Shown piece by piece: positions 1-12,030 of a stretch of 64,000 bases of DNA. Made by a program: the position numbers and the translations under genes. The notes below the pieces were generated by a model, which saw only the letters and a list, made by a program, of their open reading frames with translations, did not search any database and was not told the DNA's origin. The stretch is from NCBI GenBank assembly GCA_024449915.1, contig JAMZAV010000157.1, forward strand, positions 62,001-126,000, written 5' to 3'. Positions within the stretch are counted from its first letter, which is position 1; each line of letters starts with the position of its first letter. Source of the stretch: Sweltsa coloradensis. Lineage: Eukaryota; Arthropoda; Insecta; Plecoptera; Chloroperlidae.

Positions 1-545
1 ATCTGTGACTGTTTAGCTGTCCATGTATGCTTTATTGACAACATTGCCAAGTTTCATATACGTGGGATGCTTCTTGGCCGAGGGAATAGCTATTTGCTAA
101 CTGCCAAATGTGTCCTATTCCAAAATATTAAACGATCGATACATAATCAAGTGTTGATAATAGTGTCATAATTTTATATGATTTAATATGATTTTTATCA
201 TTATTTTTTAGAAGTGACACACGCACGGACGGACAAAGGAACAGACATGCATGCATAGGAAGCTTCGCTCGCTTAAGAGGGAAGATGACACATTAATGGC
301 AGTTGTCAAATAGCTATTCGCTCGGCCAAGAAGTATCCGAAGTATATACAACTTAGCAAAGTTGTCAATGAAGTTTACATGGACATCTTTACAGCCGTAT
401 ATTTTCAAAATTTAGTCTCAATCAGCCACAAAAAAAATCAGGAATATAGAATATCTCGTATTTTTTAACAATAAAAAATCGGGAAAATCAATTTAAAAAA
501 TTTGTTTTAAAATAAATTTTAGAAAAGTGTTTTCGTAAGCACTTT
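1..545. repeat. Family D dispersed repeat, two copies head to head
   Basis: Positions 11-128 and 298-398 are imperfect inverted copies of one sequence, marked by the phrase atagctattcgctcgg in one orientation and its complement in the other, followed by an AATAAAG-like stretch. A third copy lies at 11775-12030 in the same orientation as the second, and the similarity there runs on through the A-rich 3' part ('attttagaaaag'). No coding capacity was seen. Three copies in 12 kb indicate a dispersed non-autonomous element; its class is unknown. Confidence 0.6.
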
Positions 546-1078
546 ATTTCCACTTTCATGACAACTGTTTTAAAATTTTAAACACCTATGGAGTCAGTCA
601 GCTGAGCGATGAGAAAAATGGCTTAAACGCAGGTCCAATAAAATCCTATATATCCGCTATAAACCCTCCAGCAAACTGACCTACCTTAATCCGCCAGGGT
701 TAGGCAAAGTTAACCAACAAACCCTACTGTATGTATGTCCCCCTAAATACAACCAACCACAAGCACAACAACAACAACCTGTAGTGTGTCTATTTCGCCC
801 TGGGGCTAAATATACTCTAGCTTCATTCCACCAAGTCAAACTTCTCCATTTGCCATAATTAAAACAACCAGTAATTAGGTTCTCAGCGGGTAATACTTCT
901 CTTCACTATTACACTGATCTATTTGCAGTAAAGTATTGAGAGTTTGAAAACTCATCTACACTTTTTAACAATTACTTTCGTGCGAGTAGTCGCAGAGGAA
1001 GATTTATGTCACTATTAAAGAGTATGATCTGCTGCCTGTCTAGACGTACGCCGGCTAGTGGCTATTGTTACGAGGTGT
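546..1078. other. Unannotated AT-rich stretch
   Basis: No gene, repeat or regulatory cluster recognised. It contains a short CAA-rich patch near 755-780. Confidence 0.5.
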
Positions 1079-1570
1079 AATAAGATTCGAAGGCCAGTGG
1101 CGTTGGGTGACTAGTCAGAGTAATAGCTTTTACCCGGCTTCAGCCTGCTCACTTGTGGGCTACCTACACGTTTTGAGCGCGCTAGTTGTTAGCACTGATA
1201 GTCGCCCAACCTAGCAGACAACTAGGGAGGTAATTGGTTTTCCGGTCACTTCTGCTCAGTCAACAAATTTGATCCTAGCGCTTGCAGCGCATTTCTTGTG
1301 TAACTACTTCAACACTAATGACGCGCAAATTTTGAATTTGGGATTTGAAATCAGATAACTTGCTGTTTTGAAATTAAGATGCTTCTTTGCTTAAAATCCA
1401 AGCTAGGTGAAAATTATTGTTGCAATGTATTTGCTGCGCATTTTTCACGTTGTTATTATTATATAATGTATTTCTTTTTTACAGGATGATAGTTAGGTCT
1501 ATATGAAACAAATTAAAATGTTACTACTGAGCCTCCCTTGGGCACTATTTATGTGATATGATGTTTTTTT

Positions 1571-1650
1571 ACCATCCTGTGTCTGTACCTAAATAATAAC
1601 TTGTAAAAAATCCCTAATTTTAGGCTTTTGAGACCCGGATATTATCATAT
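1571..1650 (+). repeat. Internal direct repeat, copy 1
   Basis: An 80-bp sequence starting ccatcctgtgtctgtacc and ending near gacccggatattatca recurs in the same orientation at 6517-6597. It sits just inside the left TIR here and inside the right TIR there. Because the TIRs are inverted while this segment is direct, it was probably added separately. Confidence 0.8.
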
Positions 1651-2511
1651 TTTGCTAATACTGGATAATGAATGGAAAGCCCTAGATTGAGAAAATTCGG
1701 AATAACAATTTTTACTGTGCTATAGTTACCTTTTCACCTTTCTCTAGATAGGTAACTATTTTGAAATTAAAGCAAACAAGAACAAAAAATAATATTTGTA
1801 CCGTCCTTCGATGACACTTCTCCCCAAAATTTTTTCTTTCTCGAATCGCAACAGCATGCTATCACCAATAACTTCAATATCTTGAGGCATATTCATTACA
1901 CACGTGTTGTTTTTGACAGCAGACTCAGATTTGTAACACTTTGTAAACAAGTGAATTTTCGAACGGAAAAATGTGGGAAAGGGGGGGAAAACCTGTCTCC
2001 GCGCAGAAAGACTTTTGTTATTCGCTAATTAGAAAAGGGCTCGGCAATGGGGCGTGAAGGGGATGGGTGTTGTTGTGGAAAATTCCAAGAACACTAGATA
2101 ATCTTCAGACCAGTTGAACAGGAGCGTCACAACAACACCACTTCGTCACGTCATTATCATGTTCTCGACTCAACTGTTATGAAACCAACATTTTTAGTGC
2201 TAATTCGATTTGGCTCACGTCACGGTTGATTTTCGCGATTATAGAGTCCCGCGTTTCTGTTTTGTTTTTGATAAATGTTGTATGTCGGGGTGTTCATGAT
2301 AGATAATTCCCATTTCGAGCCCCATGCAACGCATTATTGTTTTCTTGTTCTCCACGTTTCCGACATTCATAAATAAACCATTAAAATACATTTGAATGTA
2401 AACAATCTGCTGTGGCGCTCTAACGGCCATCTAGATAGATGATGCCAGAGAACCAATAAATTATTAGTGTGATTCCTGGGTCTGGCTAGTCATAAAAATT
2501 AGATTATTACA

Positions 2512-2860
2512 TAATGACGTTTGTTACATTGCATGAAATTCTTATAATATGATATCGCTGTTTTTACTGGGGAAAGATATTACACGAGATTACGTACGCA
2601 AGTATGTAGGTGTAATATCAGAAGCCATTTTTTTGTACGCACAGTTTTGTAGGTTAACAGTTCCCCTTTCATCATAATAAGTATGTGTGAAATATAATAT
2701 GATATCCTGTGTTTACATGGGGAAGATATTACACGAGATTACGTACGCAAGTATGTAGGTGAAATGTCAGAAGCATGTTTTGTACGCACAGTAAACGATC
2801 TGCTTTTTAGCATATTATTATACAATTGACGTTTGTTACATTACATGAAATTCTCCGCTA
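2512..2860 (+). repeat. Two-unit tandem duplication of about 150 bp
   Basis: The unit with cgagattacgtacgcaagta occurs at 2585-2604 and again near 2733-2752, each followed by a gtacgcacag phrase. The flanking phrase gacgtttgttacatt also occurs twice (about 2515 and 2827). It lies inside the long-TIR element. Confidence 0.8.
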
Positions 2861-2980
2861 TAAATATGCCAACTATAGTATGACTAGATTTTTTTATGGG
2901 TGAGAACGTCGACGAACGAGTTGTGAAAGTTGCTCAATGCTCAGCACATTGTAAATGTATAGGCAAGTAGCAACGCTTTA

Positions 2981-3260
2981 CAACAACAATGCAACATGCG
3001 AACCGAATGAAGGGCAAGCCACAGGTTGTCTAGGATATCAAAACACTAAAGACATGACATATTTCTAGGAATAAAAAAGTGGCTAAAATGGAAACTACCA
3101 TACATTAAAATTTGAAAAACTGTCAAATTTAAATTTTTGGGTAGATTCCTCAACCACTTTTTATTATTTTAGAAAAATGTACAATGGGTTTTTGGGTTCG
3201 TATCCTAGACAACCTGAGACTTGCCCTTCACTCGGTTCGCATGTTGCATTGTTGTTGCAG
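2981..3260. repeat. Inverted repeat with 60-bp arms
   Basis: Arms at 2981-3040 and 3201-3260 are complementary (for example ccgaatgaagggcaag against cttgcccttcactcgg), separated by about 160 bp. It looks like a small foldback element nested in the larger transposon. Confidence 0.75.
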
Positions 3261-3599
3261 TAGTGTTGCTAGTTGGCTATGGTACTGGAATACATACTTT
3301 TACGCTGTACATTTGGACTGTAGATTGTAAATTAGCACTTAGTTTTTAATTTTTTCACTACACTGATAATTCAAAATTAGTTGCTTTTCTAGCAGGATAC
3401 TTTCAGACTATAATTTCAGCATTAACTATAATCGTCAAGTGACAGAACGGGAATTAAGTGAATACATTATTAAAACTTCGTTATAAAATGTGATGGCAAA
3501 CATAAAATAACGGTCGGTCGATGTATCTATATAAGGTGGTGGTGCTGGCGATGTGCGTCATTTTGTACAAAAATATAGACTGTGCGGCCACAAAAACAA

Positions 3600-4215
3600 T
3601 TTTTACGAAATAACAGAATAAAACAGTAGGTAGTTTTGGAGTAAGAACATCATAAGTAGGCCTAGTCATTTGAGAAGACCTTAACTATGTTCGAACATTT
3701 TTTGCGTCCATGCATACTCCCATGTATGACGTCTTTTTCATGCATTTTTTTATCTTTCTATAAATAATATACGAGTTGGATAGGTAATTTTTTACCATAG
3801 TTAAACACTTACCCATCCGTAACAAGGACATGTGATATATTGAAGTGTGTATTTTTAAAATCTTGCTTTAAGAAACTTTTTTTTTTTTTTTTCCGGTACA
3901 AATAATCTCAGCTTTACCGGAAAACGCAAAAAAATCATTGTAGGCTAATATTAGAGATAGGACCTACACACTTCAAAATGTCATAATGTCTTAGTCACGG
4001 GTAATTGTAATTACTATGGTAAAAATATCGGCCATCCAACTCATATACTTTTTATAAAATGATCTACAAAAATGCTTTAAAAAGCCGCAATATTGAGAGT
4101 ATGCTAGACGAGAAAAATGCTCAGAAAATAGTTTGGCCTTCTTTAAAAACACTATTTAAGATGTTATTAGGCCTACTCGAAACTAATGATTTTTTAGTTG
4201 TTTTTGTAAAAATGT
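3600..4215. mobile_element. Family B foldback element, copy 1
   Basis: This segment is imperfectly palindromic around about 3900: the region at 3768-3822 (acgagttggatag...) is the inverse of 3998-4049 (...gccatccaactcatatac). It contains the phrases ttttggagtaagaac and atccaactc, shared with a second copy at 58087-58450. It is AT-rich with no coding capacity, so a non-autonomous foldback DNA element is likely. A 60-codon ORF at 4059-4241 lies within it and is not considered a gene. Confidence 0.6.
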
Positions 4216-4405
4216 TTTCGTGCCCGGACAGTCTTAAGTAACAATAAAGAAAATATTTCTTATTATTATTTTATATTATTATAATGTGTAAGGTGGTTGT
4301 GACAATGTGATTATGTTGCACGCAATATTTTAGGTAAACAGTAAATTGTGGCTATAATATTAAGTTGACACTTAGGCCTACACTCGATCGAAACGTTATT
4401 TTTGG

Positions 4406-4800
4406 GGTTTCAATCAATAGGGTTAACGATTTGCCAAGCCCTATTGAGGATCTCCCCTCCCAAAAAAAAATTTCCCCATCTACGGTCGGGAGTTTGACGT
4501 ACTGGGTGGGGCTGTTGACCAGCAGGGTTAATCTAGCGACGACCGCAAATCAATTAATTTAAAAACAATGTAAGGAAATAATAATTTTCACGTACTAATA
4601 AAATTATACAACTAGGCTTGAAACCTTTTAAAGTTTCACCCCCCCTTCCCCGTGTCACGTATGACGTGTTATGCAATCACTCATCATGCAATCCCAAACA
4701 AGGCCGTCCGGGCAAGCCATCGGAGACTGAGTTGGGACCTTTCATCTCGTCTTCCACAGCGATCTCGTTTTTGCGCGGTTGCATTATTTGAATGGCAAAC
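4406..4800 (+). repeat. Direct duplication, copy 1
   Basis: About 400 bp is repeated in the same orientation at 5447-5872. Shared phrases are ccccatctac-gtcgggag, ttgacgtactg-tggggctg, gcaatcactcatcatg and tgcattatttgaatggcaa. Copy 2 has a long C run (about 5691-5715) where copy 1 has a short one. Both lie inside the long-TIR transposon. Confidence 0.85.
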
Positions 4801-5446
4801 ATTAATTATTATTTAATTATTTGTTGAAGAAAATTTATTTTTTAGTTTGCCAAACGCGTATGGAGATGTTTTCCCGATAGTTGACTTTGACAATGGCGAG
4901 TGTTCCCGGAATTAAATGGAGCTCGCGTCCTAATTTTCGCAACTTGCAAAAACAATAAAGCGCAGGTCAGTAAACAACGTCATTACAATGTTCGCGACTT
5001 TGCGGTATGTTATAAAATTAAAACTTTTAATTCGATTCGGTTGACGATGCGGATTACTTTTTCGATTATAGAGGGCACGCGTTTTGTATGTTTCGATGCA
5101 TGTTTTAGTCAGGAATATAGAGATGGGTTTTGCGCGATTAATATATACAAAATATAATAATAATTGCCAAGCTCGCCCCTAGTTTCGGGGTCTTTCAGAC
5201 TCGCAGTCGGTCGCCTCGCATTGTTGAAGGCAGACATGGTTCATTTTTGCTCTTGTCTTGATAATGACGACAATGACGACAACAAAGCGACACGAAACAC
5301 TAACCATAGGATAAAAATAACCAACCATAAAAGCTCATCCCTCAACGCGACTGGAAAAAACGTTTTGCGAAGTGCCTAGTTTAGCCCTTGTGAATGTGAT
5401 AGATAGGCAAGTATATACGAAGTTATATTCGACGATTGTTGTTTGT

Positions 5447-5872
5447 GGGGTTTCATTTAGTTGGGTTAAAAAAGTGGTATGCTCTTTTTAGGGTCTCTCC
5501 TTCCAAAAAGATTCCCCATCTACAGTCGGGAGTTTTGACGTACTGATGGGGCTGTTAACCCAGGCATGGGTTAATTCAGCGACGACCGGGGAAATCAAAT
5601 TAATTTAACAACAATGACGGAAATAATAATAAGTACTAAGAAAATTATACAACTAAACATGAAAAACCTTTCGATGTTCCACCCCCGTCTTCCCCCCCCC
5701 CCCCACCCCACCCCCGACTAGTGTCAGATGACGTAATGATGCAATCACTCATCATGACTGTAATCTCAAAACAGGCCTCCGGGGCAAGCCATCTGAGACT
5801 GAGATGGGAAACCTCCGACCGACGAGATGCTTAGCGATCACATTATGCGCTGTTGCATTATTTGAATGGCAA
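5447..5872 (+). repeat. Direct duplication, copy 2
   Basis: Second copy of the 4406-4800 segment, with an expanded C/CA-rich tract at about 5691-5715. No coding function recognised. Confidence 0.85.
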
Positions 5873-7323
5873 CATGGGACTAGAGAGAGACCATTCGCGC
5901 CCCGCATTTCCAAGGAATTCTTCAGCAATTGTTTTAAAGGCTTTTGTTAACTGTTCTGGTTCTGTCACCACAAGGATAAAATAAAGAGTGCTGACATTCA
6001 ACCAATTTACTTACTTGCGTGTTTTATTAACGTATTTATTGGCCTGTTTTAGTCAAAGAAAATCTTCTTTGAAGTTGGAGTTGTTGAAAATGTGTTGTTG
6101 CGTCCATATTTACTAATACTGATCCCACGGGGGTGAAGTTTAGCTTAGGGAAATGGGTTTGTTTTTTTTTTCGATTATGCCTAGGGCCCATATAGTGTTA
6201 TTTTGCAAATAAAAAATTGATAATTTTTACATTCACTCTAAATTTTTATTTTACTCGACGCAGCCAAGTCCATCATCGTAAAACAAATACAAATTGTAGT
6301 CCCGGCTGCCGTAGTCCAGGTTTGCAGCCAAAAACCACGTCCTTCGAAGAGTCCAATCCGCCCTCGAACTCATCAACATCTACGAGCTACGAGTGGTGGG
6401 GAGGGGGGTGTTTCGAGTTACAATAACAACAACACAGCACAGTCTTTTGGCTAGGAAAGAATATTTAATGCCAAAATAATCTCGGGAACTCATTAACTTT
6501 ATTTTACAGTTATTTACCATCCTGTGTCTGTACCTAAATAATAACTTGATATAAATCCCTAATTTTAGGCTTTTGAGACCCGGATATTATCAATTTTAAA
6601 TTAATTAATTTAAATTTTTACATTTTATTATTTAATTATGCCTATCCTTAGGATAGTCCCACATACTTTGGGCTGAAACGTGAACACAACCAAATATATT
6701 CGCGCGGCGAATGTCCCCAGCAATTTATTTTAATAGCACATAAATAACTTACAACCCCAAAACACATAAATGCGGAATGATGTTTAAATACTTTGTGTTG
6801 CTTTTGTATGTTGATGCTCTCAAACCCCAAATCATATCACATAAATAGTTGCCCAAGGGAGGCTCAGTATAACAATTTAATTTTTTTTCATATAGACCTA
6901 ACTATCATCCTGTAAAAAAAGAAATACATTATATAATAATAACACGTGATAAATGCGCAGCAAATAAATTGCAACAATAATTTTCACCTAGCTTGGATTT
7001 TAAGAAAAGAAGCATCTTTAATTTCAAAACAGCAAGTTATCTGATTTCAAATACAAATTCAAATTTGCGCGTCATTAGTGTTTGAAGTAGTTACACAAGC
7101 ATGCGCTGCAAGCGCTAGGATCGAATTGTTGACTGAGCAGAAGTGACCGGCAACCAATTACCTCCCTAGTTGTCTGCTAGGTTGGGCGACTATCAGTGCT
7201 AACAACTAGCGCGCTCTAACGTGTAGGTAGCCCACAAGTGAGCAGGCTGAAGCCGGTAAAAGCTATTACTCTGACAACACTAGTCACCCAACGCCAGTGG
7301 CGGTCGACCACGTCAATAAGATT

Positions 7324-7944
7324 TGTACATAAACATTCAACAAGTGCATTCACAAGAAAGCAGTACCACTGACCATGACTACAGTATTATCATTTCAACG
7401 TATCCAAAGTTAAGCACTTTAAATTATAAACAATTGCTAGACTTCCCGCTGCACATTAGCCCTATCTTGTCCATGTTATTTGTCTTTAAACATAGGCCAA
7501 CTCTCGCACAAAAAGATCTGACTGGTGAACGATTAAAAACAGTGCGTTACACTTTATACAAGGTTCTCTCTCTGCGTGTATGGTAAAAGTTGATTTATAA
7601 ACAATTTGTCTTCTAAGAAATACACCCAACATACGCAAAGTATTGTCAAAACTACAATTTTGTAAAAATCTGCATAAAAACGCTTTAAAGGTAGGCCTAC
7701 TGAAAATGGAATAGCATACTAGCATAGATGTAGCTTTCCTTCACAATCCAGTGTTTACTTGCGTCTTCTGACTCTGTTAGTTTGGCAATCAGACCTTTTC
7801 CCGTGAGCAATGTTTTGTGCCCAACTCTGGCCTAGAAATGCCCTCTTAAAATGTGGGTTATGGAGTGGTCCTGTACGTTTAACTCATTTTAACTGTTGTG
7901 CTGAAATAAGGTAATAGAACATCAATTTTGTCACAAAATTAAAG
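7324..7944. other. Unannotated stretch
   Basis: Short overlapping ORFs on both strands (up to 87 codons) show no recognisable domain, signal peptide or splice framework. No repeat was recognised. Confidence 0.4.
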
Positions 7945-8583
7945 GGGTATTTAACCGCTATAATCTCAAAAAATATATTTCATTCAAGCTAACTAGTAAT
8001 GAATTTAGCAATAACACAAAAAAAAAGGGGCCACCATGACCTCCCAAAAAATTGTCAAACATGACATTTTTCGAGCTAGGTCCCATAGGCAAAATCTCCC
8101 ATACGAAATAACATGAGGACGATCTTTATACCCCGTTACCTTGGAGAATTTTGCTTTAAAAAAATATGGCCTTTATTGACGTACTCTATAGCCTTTTCTG
8201 TAAATTCTCTATATTTTGTTTTGTAATTTGGGCAAGTAGTTCGGTCAAAATATCCTGATTACCAAGATGGGGTGTGATTTTGGAATGCATATTCTAGCGT
8301 GTTTTATGGTATATTTGAGCACAGTTTCAAGACACGATGTAAAAATGGGCATTTTAGATTGGTATGATGCTCTATTACCTATGTGGCCAAAACAGAAGCA
8401 GATTAAAGCCGATTCAAGAAATAGCCCAAATTGCCAATTTTTGCAAATTTCAGGATCAAAAAAACTTTAAAAAATCATGTTGAATCACAGTTACAAGACA
8501 TAATTTTTTAAATGTTCATTTGAGTGCAGTATTATTCGATAGATTATGTGGTAAAAAATAATTTTTTGGGTTAATTGCCCTTT
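7945..8583 (+). mobile_element. Family C non-autonomous transposon, copy 1
   Basis: About 640 bp matches, in inverted orientation, 40146-40788 in intron 1 of the peptide gene. Shared phrases include gaccgaac/gttcggtc, cttgcccaaattacaaaac (complement), gagctaggtcccat and tttcaagacacgatgt. The edges read ttaaaggg at the left and ccctttaa at the right, giving short inverted ends next to TTAA. This resembles a TTAA-targeting (piggyBac-like) MITE, but that is inference. No transposase is encoded. Confidence 0.7.
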
Positions 8584-8705
8584 AAGTGAGCATCACAAAT
8601 TAAACTCCTTATTGGAAACCTGCACAGGGAAAATAGTGACTAAGGTTACTTTAAAGTTAGTGTAGTTGAGAAGAGAATCTGTTTCGGGAGACTAACACAC
8701 TTTTC

Positions 8706-8795
8706 AGTCAGGATTGCCTGTGGCAGATATCGAACCCACGACTTTCTGATATAGAGGCTCGCAGTCGCGCATTATACACTAGAGCTACATCTGTG
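8706..8795 (-). repeat. tRNA-derived SINE, 5' fragment
   Basis: On the minus strand this has the SINE order: tRNA-like head with a box-B-like gggttcgatatc, then the linker complementary to cagtcaggattgcc. The 3' body is missing. Confidence 0.5.
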
Positions 8796-8877
8796 CATAG
8801 CCCTTCTAAATTTAACTTAAAATCACCCAAACGAAAGGCTTGATTTAAGTATTATCAGAAATAACACTTTGAAAAGT

Positions 8878-8880
8878 TTA

Positions 8881-8968
<88 letters not shown>
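8878..8968 (+). repeat. (TTAG)n microsatellite
   Basis: About 22 nearly perfect ttag units, ending in a ttaggttag interruption. It is tetranucleotide and so not a telomere repeat. Confidence 0.98.
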
Positions 8969-9102
8969 GTTAGTTAATTAATGTTGTTTTAGGGCACTCA
9001 ACAGTAGAGTTATCAATGCCTATGTCAAGTGTATTGGAATCTTCCAAATTTTCTTTTTCCATAATTGTGGATTAGTTACTATGATGAAACAATTTAGAGT
9101 AG

Positions 9103-9304
9103 GTCATGATTTTTAGGACTATACACTATTCAAACCAAAACGAGGATTACGATATTTCAAAGTTTTATAAACCTCCTTCATCAGGTTTTTAATGACAGGA
9201 TTGGTCTAACTGTCATTAAAAACCTGATAAGGAGGTTGATAAACCTTTGAAATATCGTAATCTTCGTTTTGTTTTGAGTAGTGAATAGTCCTAAAAATCA
9301 TGAT
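9103..9304. mobile_element. 200-bp hairpin (MITE-like palindrome)
   Basis: The left arm 9103-9198 and right arm 9210-9304 are near-perfect complements (for example tcaggtttttaatgacag against ctgtcattaaaaacctga), with an 11-bp loop. Arms of about 95 bp with few mismatches point to a young foldback MITE or a recent inverted duplication. A transcript would form a long hairpin. Confidence 0.85.
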
Positions 9305-10105
9305 CTTATACTTTGAAAAGTGTTTTAAGTAAGCGTGCTTACTATAAGATTTTACGTTCCTAGTTAAAATTCTAAAACTGTTTTGTTTTATTTCTCTATG
9401 TACAAAATATTAGAATAATTATGTGTTTTAGAAACAAGGAAAATGCATTAGACAATGTGCAATATGCATGTTAAAAAAGTATTATATTGGTATATCACCG
9501 TAGCTTGACGCGATAAAATTGCATACATAAATTGTGATTATTGTATGAACATCCTGTTCGCCAACTCACATTTCTGAAGTCTGTTTAGTTCTTGTCGTAG
9601 GAATAATTAAATTTGTTACTACTCTAACTGCATCGTAGCTCGTAAGCCTTATACTAAAGATAAATATTTCATTGGATTGGGTAACACATCAAAACGAACC
9701 TGTGTTTTTATTGGTGTGTCAGATTCATTCCCACGTACATCTAAGCAAAAGAGAATCCAAAGCATGCTCTGACAGGTCACTGAAGGTCGCTGGAGGTCAT
9801 CGTTGCAAGTTTTTGACTTTTACGATCACCGACATCTATTCGACCACTTGAAAATTTTATTCTGTTAATCATAAATAACTCTACCATATAGATGAAAACA
9901 TAAGCTCCCAAAAGACATTATATTATAAGGAAAAGTGTAAGTTCTGTACGAAATATTTTTTCATCAGTGATTTTTGTTTTTTTGTTTTTTTTCACAGTGT
10001 CCTTGCTGTGTTGTGAGTGAAAGAATCAGTGGTTTTTATTTGTTTCGATTATTCCCCAATGTACCACACTGCCCTACTCAACCAACATGATTTATTTCTT
10101 TACTC
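9305..10105. other. Unannotated AT-rich stretch
   Basis: No gene or repeat recognised. Confidence 0.45.
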
Positions 10106-10710
10106 TACTAGGAAGCTTCGCAAACGCTTTTTTTAGTCGCGTTGATGGATGCACTTTTTTGCTAGTTTGCGTAGGACCACTTTTCTTTTTGCAAGAGCTT
10201 TTTGAATGCATTGTAGGTGATTGTTGGCAAGTTTCTATTGGTATTTGTTTTGTTATTATAAACCTCAAAAAACTAATATTAAAACCGTTCTTCTATGGAT
10301 TCTGGCTAACTTTTTCAACTTTTTCTTTCAAAAAGCAATACATCACCATTACCTTAATCTACATGAAAAATAAGAACGTTGTAGTCCTACCCGTTTGGTC
10401 AGAATCAGCCCAAATGTCACGAAAATATCGCACCAAAAATGGTAAAAAACGTAAAAATACGATATTCATGAGAAATATTTCTTCGATTGTACCCAAAAAC
10501 ATGGCAGGTCTAAGTTCAGAGATTTCGAAGGTCCTGCCCCTCCAATTTTTATCAAGATCGAATATGCCGTTTGCCCGTAGCGTGGCGAACAAACAGACAG
10601 AAAAACAAACAAAAGCAAACAAAAAACAAAAACAAACAAAAAAACATTGGAGCTAAATTTTTTGAGGGGTCAGTGAATTGTAGTTTTCGCTTTGCTCATC
10701 CAATTATTTG
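10106..10710 (+). mobile_element. Family A element, copy 1
   Basis: Shares with 20052-20656 and 54752-55515 an ordered set of phrases: a start like actaggaa...gc, gcgttgatggatg, gcaagagctttttgaatgc, ttggtcagaatc, atattcatgagaaatatttc, gtttgcccg, a tract of aaacagacagaaa, then ggagctaaattttttg and a final ctcatccaa. A 189-codon ORF spans most of it, but its frame is not conserved in the other copies, so it is a by-product of the repeat. Non-autonomous; class not assigned. Confidence 0.8.
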
Positions 10711-11120
10711 AAAGTTAACAGCATCTGATTTAACTACTCGGGAATTTCTGTATTTACGTTTTGCTGTCTGTACCAATATTTAACCTAGGCCTATGTTCAA
10801 TAAAGTTTTTTTTGAAGTATACGAATTATATGGTATGTTTCTGAATCTGGTTCCATTTACCCATGGGCAATCCTGTAATGAAGTGTTTATGAAAATTTAT
10901 TTTTGTATTGAAAAATCTTTTCTTAGATACATAATAATTCGGCTTGGGTAGTTTTCGCCACTTTGCGGTGTGGGTTCTACTATTAGATTTAGGGGCATCT
11001 CATCTTCATCAACGCACTGCAATAATTACATTGATGATTAACTTGATTTCTCAAAGTTATTCTTAACATTTTTTTTAACCGTGCACCCAACAATATCAGG
11101 TTATTAATTCAAGTTCAACC

Positions 11121-11350
11121 AGCAGTGTTGACTCGAGCGTTAAGGTCCCGGGTTCAAGTCCCGCCGAGACCGGCAATCATGAATTAAGTTTTTCCGAGGT
11201 TTTCCTCAGTCGTTAATACGAATGAAAGAGATTGAGTCCTCTTAAACAGCCCTTAGATATCCCTTCACAATTGTTCTATCCGCAACATACCTAGTTAGAC
11301 ACCTGAAGAGAGGCATGCATTGCACACTGGGCAGGCTTCCCACGAAAAAT
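11121..11350 (+). mobile_element. tRNA-derived SINE, near full length
   Basis: The head has gcagtgttgactcgagcgtt (box A region) and gggttcaagtccc (box B), with a deletion between them. After it come the linker ccggcaatc, gaggttttcctcagtcg, attgagtcctcttaaacag, ctatccgcaacatacctag, cacctgaagag and the tail ctgggcaggcttccc, ending in an A-rich run. This order recurs in at least nine other places in the window. Confidence 0.85.
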
Positions 11351-11496
11351 TACAAATTAAAATAAATTAAAATACTTCCATGATTACACTATCACAATAA
11401 AGAAAACCTGATAATTTTCAAACATTTTCCAAACAAGAATCCATAAAAGTCTCTTTCTTGTTAGCGAGAATTGTAATAAATTTACCGTGGTAAATC

Positions 11497-11720
11497 TGAC
11501 CATAGTGCAATTGCCTCAGGTGTCTAACTATAGAAATTTTGGAGTTTGGGCAGTTGTGAAGGGAATGTCCAAGGGATTTATAAGAGAACTCAACCCCTTA
11601 AATTGGTACTAACGACTGAAAAATCTTTGGAAAGAACTTTCAGATAGGCTTCCGGTGAAGGTTTTTGAGCCAAGGACCTCCCAAATCATAATCTTGTGCT
11701 TTACGCTTGAGCTATACTTA
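11497..11720 (-). mobile_element. Diverged tRNA-derived SINE
   Basis: Minus-strand copy. The complement of caattgtcctatccgcaac is decayed, but caattgcctcaggtgtctaac, gggaatgtccaaggg and the box-B region (gaggtccttggctcaaaaacc on the sense strand) are in the right order. Confidence 0.65.
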
Positions 11721-11774
11721 TGTTGGTTTGATAGCGAGACCAGAAGTTTAAACTGTTCGCGTCTCTCTGCAAGG

Positions 11775-12030
11775 GTGGAAATGGGACACATTTGGCAGTT
11801 GGCACATAGCTATTCGCTCGGACAAGATGCATCCGACGTATATGAAATTTTATAAAGTTTTCACTTTTCAATAAAGCAAAAATGGACAGCCCTGCGGTTA
11901 TAGAGTTTTTAAATTTTGTCTTAATTAGCCAGAAATATGTCAAAATGCGTGAAAACTAAGTTATTTTTGATAAAGTATTTTAAAACAAAATTTAGAAAAG
12001 GGTTTACGGCAGAGCCCAATATTTCCACAT
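11775..12030 (+). repeat. Family D dispersed repeat, copy 3
   Basis: Matches 298-545: atagctattcgctcgg, then gtatatgaaa, ataaagcaaaaatggacag and the A-rich end ttttaaaacaaaatttag. Confidence 0.6.

Larger units (their letters stand above)
1079..7323. mobile_element. 6.2-kb DNA transposon with long terminal inverted repeats
   Basis: The left end (about 1093-1562) and right end (about 6832-7305) are inverted copies of about 470 bp with small indels. The outer conserved edge reads gcgttgggtgactag. The nonamer AATAAGATT lies just outside on both sides (1079-1087 and 7315-7323) and looks like a target-site duplication. Long TIRs with a 9-bp duplication are typical of Mutator-like (MULE) elements; that assignment is inference. 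About 5-20 bases between the nonamer and the conserved TIR do not match well, so the exact ends are uncertain. The interior has only short ORFs with no recognisable transposase, so the copy is non-autonomous or badly decayed. It carries several nested repeats listed separately. Confidence 0.72.

Noticed and set aside
10087..10656. Longest ORF of the window (189 codons, +)
   Set aside because: It spans a family A repeat; the other two copies do not keep the frame, the protein is low-complexity at its end (Lys/Gln/Thr), and no domain is visible.
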